Positions 61,823 through 64,000 of a stretch of DNA of 64,000 nt are shown in pieces (position 1 is the first letter of the stretch; every line of letters starts with the position of its first letter). Source of the stretch: Ga0077530 sp035565975 (lineage in GTDB: Bacteria; Pseudomonadota; Alphaproteobacteria; Rhizobiales; Hyphomicrobiaceae); the NCBI GenBank assembly GCA_035565975.1, contig DATMRT010000060.1:62001-126000 (forward strand). The letters are read 5' to 3'. The notes below the pieces were generated by a model. That model ran no database searches, had not been told where the DNA came from, and saw nothing but the letters and a program-made list of their open reading frames with translations. The translations under genes and the position numbers were made by a program.

Positions 61823-62644
61823 TCAGCTCGTCCGCTCGTAGCCGGGACGCGGGACCTGCCCCATGAGGATGGTGTTGGCGCCGCCATCCACGAGCACTTC
61901 GGTGCCGTTCACGTACCCGGCCCGATCCGAGACGAGGAACGTGATGACCTGCGCGAGGTCGTCGGGCGTCGCGACCCGCCCAATGGGCACAAGCTTCGAG
62001 CGCGCTTCGAGCACGCCCGGCACGGCGTAGTAGCTCTCGCTCAGCGCCGTGCGCACGAAGCCGGGGCTCACCACGTTCGAGCGCACGCCCTCGGGGCCCC
62101 ATTCATAGGCGAGCTGGCGCGAGAGCATGTGGACGCCGGCCTTGGCGGTGCTGTAGGCGCCCGAGAAGGGTTGCGGCTCGGTCGCCGCGATCGAAGCGAT
62201 GTGGACCATCGCGCCGCGCTGGCGCTGGCGCATGCCCTCGCCGAATGCCTGCGCCGCGAGCAGGTATCCCGTCAGGTTCACCGCGAGGATCTTGTTCCAA
62301 TCCGCGAGCGAGAGCTTGTCGAGGCCGCCGGGCCGCAGGATGCCCGCGTTGTTAACGAGGATATCCGCACCGCCGAGCGCCGCCTCGACCTCCTTGCGTG
62401 CCTCGGCAATGCTCGCCTCGCTGGTCGTATCGCATGCAACGGCAATGGCCTTGCCGCCGGTTTCGCCGATGAGCTGGGCCGCGGCCTTGGCGCCCTCGAT
62501 ATTGATGTCGAGAAGTGCGACGGCGGCACCGACACTCGAGAGGCTGTTCGCTGTCGCGCGCCCGATGCCGCTTGCTGCCCCCGTCACCACGGCGATCCGA
62601 CCGCCGAGCCCCAGCCAGTCTCCACTCGATGCGTTCGCGGTCAT
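61823..62644 (-). CDS. Classical SDR family oxidoreductase
   Basis: 273 residues with TGAASGIG (nucleotide), LLDIN (NAD preference from the Asp), NNAG, IASIAATEPQPFSGAYSTAKAG (catalytic Ser, YSTAK) and VSPGFVRT. C-terminal DGGANTILMGQVPRPGYERTS. Glucose/3-oxoacyl-ACP reductase-like group; substrate unknown. Start ATG follows GGAAGGACGGCGACG. Convergent with lpxK; divergent from the CoA transferase gene, so it may belong to the same catabolic function. Confidence 0.88.
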   Translation of the reverse strand: MTANASSGDWLGLGGRIAVVTGAASGIGRATANSLSSVGAAVALLDINIEGAKAAAQLIGETGGKAIAVACDTTSEASIAEARKEVEAALGGADILVNNAGILRPGGLDKLSLADWNKILAVNLTGYLLAAQAFGEGMRQRQRGAMVHIASIAATEPQPFSGAYSTAKAGVHMLSRQLAYEWGPEGVRSNVVSPGFVRTALSESYYAVPGVLEARSKLVPIGRVATPDDLAQVITFLVSDRAGYVNGTEVLVDGGANTILMGQVPRPGYERTS

Positions 62645-62758
62645 CGTCGCCGTCCTTCCGGTTACAGATCCTTTTCTGCAAGGTACCCTACTCTAGGCAG
62701 CATTGTGTAGCGCGGCTAAGCTCGCGGAAGACGCAACGGGCAACAAAGAAGAGGCGCA

Positions 62759-63967
62759 ATGGCGAACCCACTTCCCCTGGAGGGCTTGCGCGTGCTCGAC
62801 GTCAGCTCGTTCATTGCCGCACCGGCTGCAGCCGTCGTCCTCGGCGACTACGGCGCCGATGTCATCAAGGTGGAGCCGCCCGGCGAGGGGGACCCGCATC
62901 GCGGCAACATCAACCTCACGAGCTTTCCCAAAGCCGAGGTGAACTATCCCTGGCATCTCGATGCCCGCAACAAGCGCTCGATCGCGCTGGACCTCAAGCA
63001 TCCGGATGGCCGCGCCGCTCTCGACCGCCTTATCGACACCGCTGATATCCTGATCACCAACTATCCGTTCCCCGTGCGTGCGCGCCTGCGTCTCGGCTAC
63101 GAGGAAGTCTCGGCGCGCAATCCGCGGCTCATCTATGCGTCCTTCTCTGGCTATGGCGAGGCCGGCCCCGACAAGGACCAGCCGGGCTACGACAGCAACG
63201 CTTACTTCGCCCGCTCAGGCCTTCTCGATGCGACCCATCACGAAGGCCAGCCGCCGGGCTTCGCGCTTCCCGCGCAGGGCGACCGCCCCGCCGCCATGGC
63301 GCTGCTGTCGGCTATCCTGCTCGCGCTCATCGATCGCGGGAAGACCGGCAAGGGCACGTGGGTCGCGAGCAACCTGCTGGCCAACGGCCTCTGGTCTAAC
63401 GGCGTCTATGCCCAGGCAGCTCTGGTCGGATCGTATCTGCCGAACCGACCGCCGCGCGAACGCCCGCGGTCGGCGCTTGCGAATATCTACATGACTTCCG
63501 ACGACCGCTGGCTTCAGATCAACGTCACCAACGAAGCGCGCGACTGGCCGTCCGTCCTGGAGATACTCGAGCGGCCCGAGCTTGCAGCCGACCCGAGATT
63601 CGCGGAGCGGCAGGTGCGCCACGCCAATGCCCCGGCGCTGCGCGAGATCCTCGATGGCATCATTCGAACGCGGCCGTTCGCGCATTGGAGCCGGTTATTG
63701 AAAGCGCGCGGCGTTCCTCATTCGATCATCAATCGTCTGCAGGACATCCCTGCGGATGCGCAAGCGGTCGCTGCGCGGGCGGTCGTCGAGACCGACACGC
63801 CCGGCCTGCCGCGGACGCTGGCGGCGCCCTTCCAGATCGGTCATGCCGAGCCTCGCCGCCCAGGCCCCGGCCCGGAACTCGGCCAACACACAGATGTGAT
63901 TCTGCGAGAAGCGGGCCTTAGCGAGAATGAGATCGCGGCACTGAAGGCAAGCGGAGCAGCCGCGTGA
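62759..63967 (+). CDS. Family III CoA transferase (CaiB/BaiF type)
   Basis: 402-residue enzyme that moves CoA between carboxylic acids. MANPLPLEGLRVLDVSSFIAAPAAAVVLGDYGADVIKVEPPGEGDPHRG is the typical N-terminus. WHLDARNKRSIALDLKHPDGRAALDRLIDTADILITNYP, NPRLIYASFSGYGEAGPDKDQPGYDSNAYFARSGLL (the Asp of GYDSNA is the likely acyl-attachment residue) and HWSRLLKARGVPHSIINRLQDI follow. Acid specificity (formyl-, succinyl-, aromatic) is undetermined. Start ATG follows GAAGAGGCGC. Likely first gene of a unit continuing to the right. Confidence 0.9.
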   Translation: MANPLPLEGLRVLDVSSFIAAPAAAVVLGDYGADVIKVEPPGEGDPHRGNINLTSFPKAEVNYPWHLDARNKRSIALDLKHPDGRAALDRLIDTADILITNYPFPVRARLRLGYEEVSARNPRLIYASFSGYGEAGPDKDQPGYDSNAYFARSGLLDATHHEGQPPGFALPAQGDRPAAMALLSAILLALIDRGKTGKGTWVASNLLANGLWSNGVYAQAALVGSYLPNRPPRERPRSALANIYMTSDDRWLQINVTNEARDWPSVLEILERPELAADPRFAERQVRHANAPALREILDGIIRTRPFAHWSRLLKARGVPHSIINRLQDIPADAQAVAARAVVETDTPGLPRTLAAPFQIGHAEPRRPGPGPELGQHTDVILREAGLSENEIAALKASGAAA

Positions 63968-63992
63968 GATCATAACTGCCCTGGAGGACCTG

Positions 63993-64000
63993 ATGCGCGT
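63993..64000 (+). CDS. Start of a further gene, truncated by the window edge
   Basis: ATG at 63993 follows CTGGAGGACCTG, a good Shine-Dalgarno at 5 to 6 nt, 25 nt after the CoA transferase stop. Only 8 bases are visible (ATGCGCGT), so nothing can be said about the product beyond probable co-transcription. Confidence 0.4.

Overview
This is a GC-rich chromosomal window from an alphaproteobacterium, most likely of the order Hyphomicrobiales (Rhizobiales). The evidence is a GapR/DUF2312 gene, the dnaN-recF-gyrB order, the DsbA-smc neighbourhood, DUF2007 and PRC-barrel genes, two GGAAC-N16-CGTT promoters of the EcfG general-stress type, and many liv-type ABC transporters. The genus cannot be read from the sequence. 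I see no phage, plasmid, IS element, CRISPR array, rRNA or tRNA.

Layout. 0.1-3.2 kb: pheT and infC on the minus strand, abnormally adjacent; infC appears to start at AUA. 3.6-7.8 kb: a duplicated LLM-class flavin monooxygenase (first copy frameshifted) around a small P-loop kinase, then an alpha/beta hydrolase. 7.8-10.5 kb: a tandem universal stress protein with an FNR/FixK-like box, and an IlvD/Edd sugar-acid dehydratase. 10.8-17.9 kb: an eight-gene branched-chain/amide ABC transporter cluster with two permease pairs, two LivG, one LivF and one binding protein. 18-26 kb: a secreted Arg/Gly repeat protein, citrate synthase-like, Pta, an amidohydrolase, two PRC-barrel proteins (one behind an EcfG promoter), an LDH2 dehydrogenase, a class III aminotransferase and gapR. 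26-32 kb: a peptidoglycan-binding protein, a PAS histidine kinase, a DECR-like SDR, a secreted protein, a lipase-like hydrolase and DUF502. 32.4-37.4 kb: a second, complete liv cluster. 37.5-43.9 kb: peroxiredoxin, a TrmN6-like methyltransferase, DUF2007, a four-gene hydroxyacid/HCCA operon and a His-rich secreted protein. 44-52 kb: a Ser/Thr kinase with a WD40 propeller, then dnaN-recF-gyrB. 52-64 kb: an HpcH aldolase, YeeE with an ATTC-N8-GAAT operator, smc, two DsbA-like proteins, a SET-domain protein, lpxK, an SDR and a CaiB-type CoA transferase.

The metabolic genes suggest a heterotroph that imports amino acids, amides or organic acids and degrades them through CoA and hydroxyacid steps. 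The most unusual structure is a family of three ~165-168 bp twin-hairpin elements (25601-25765, 34544-34710, 57859-58026). Each is two inverted copies of one bulged palindrome, a BIME/REP-like architecture. Two of them show compensatory base changes, and one ends exactly at the start codon of a livF gene.
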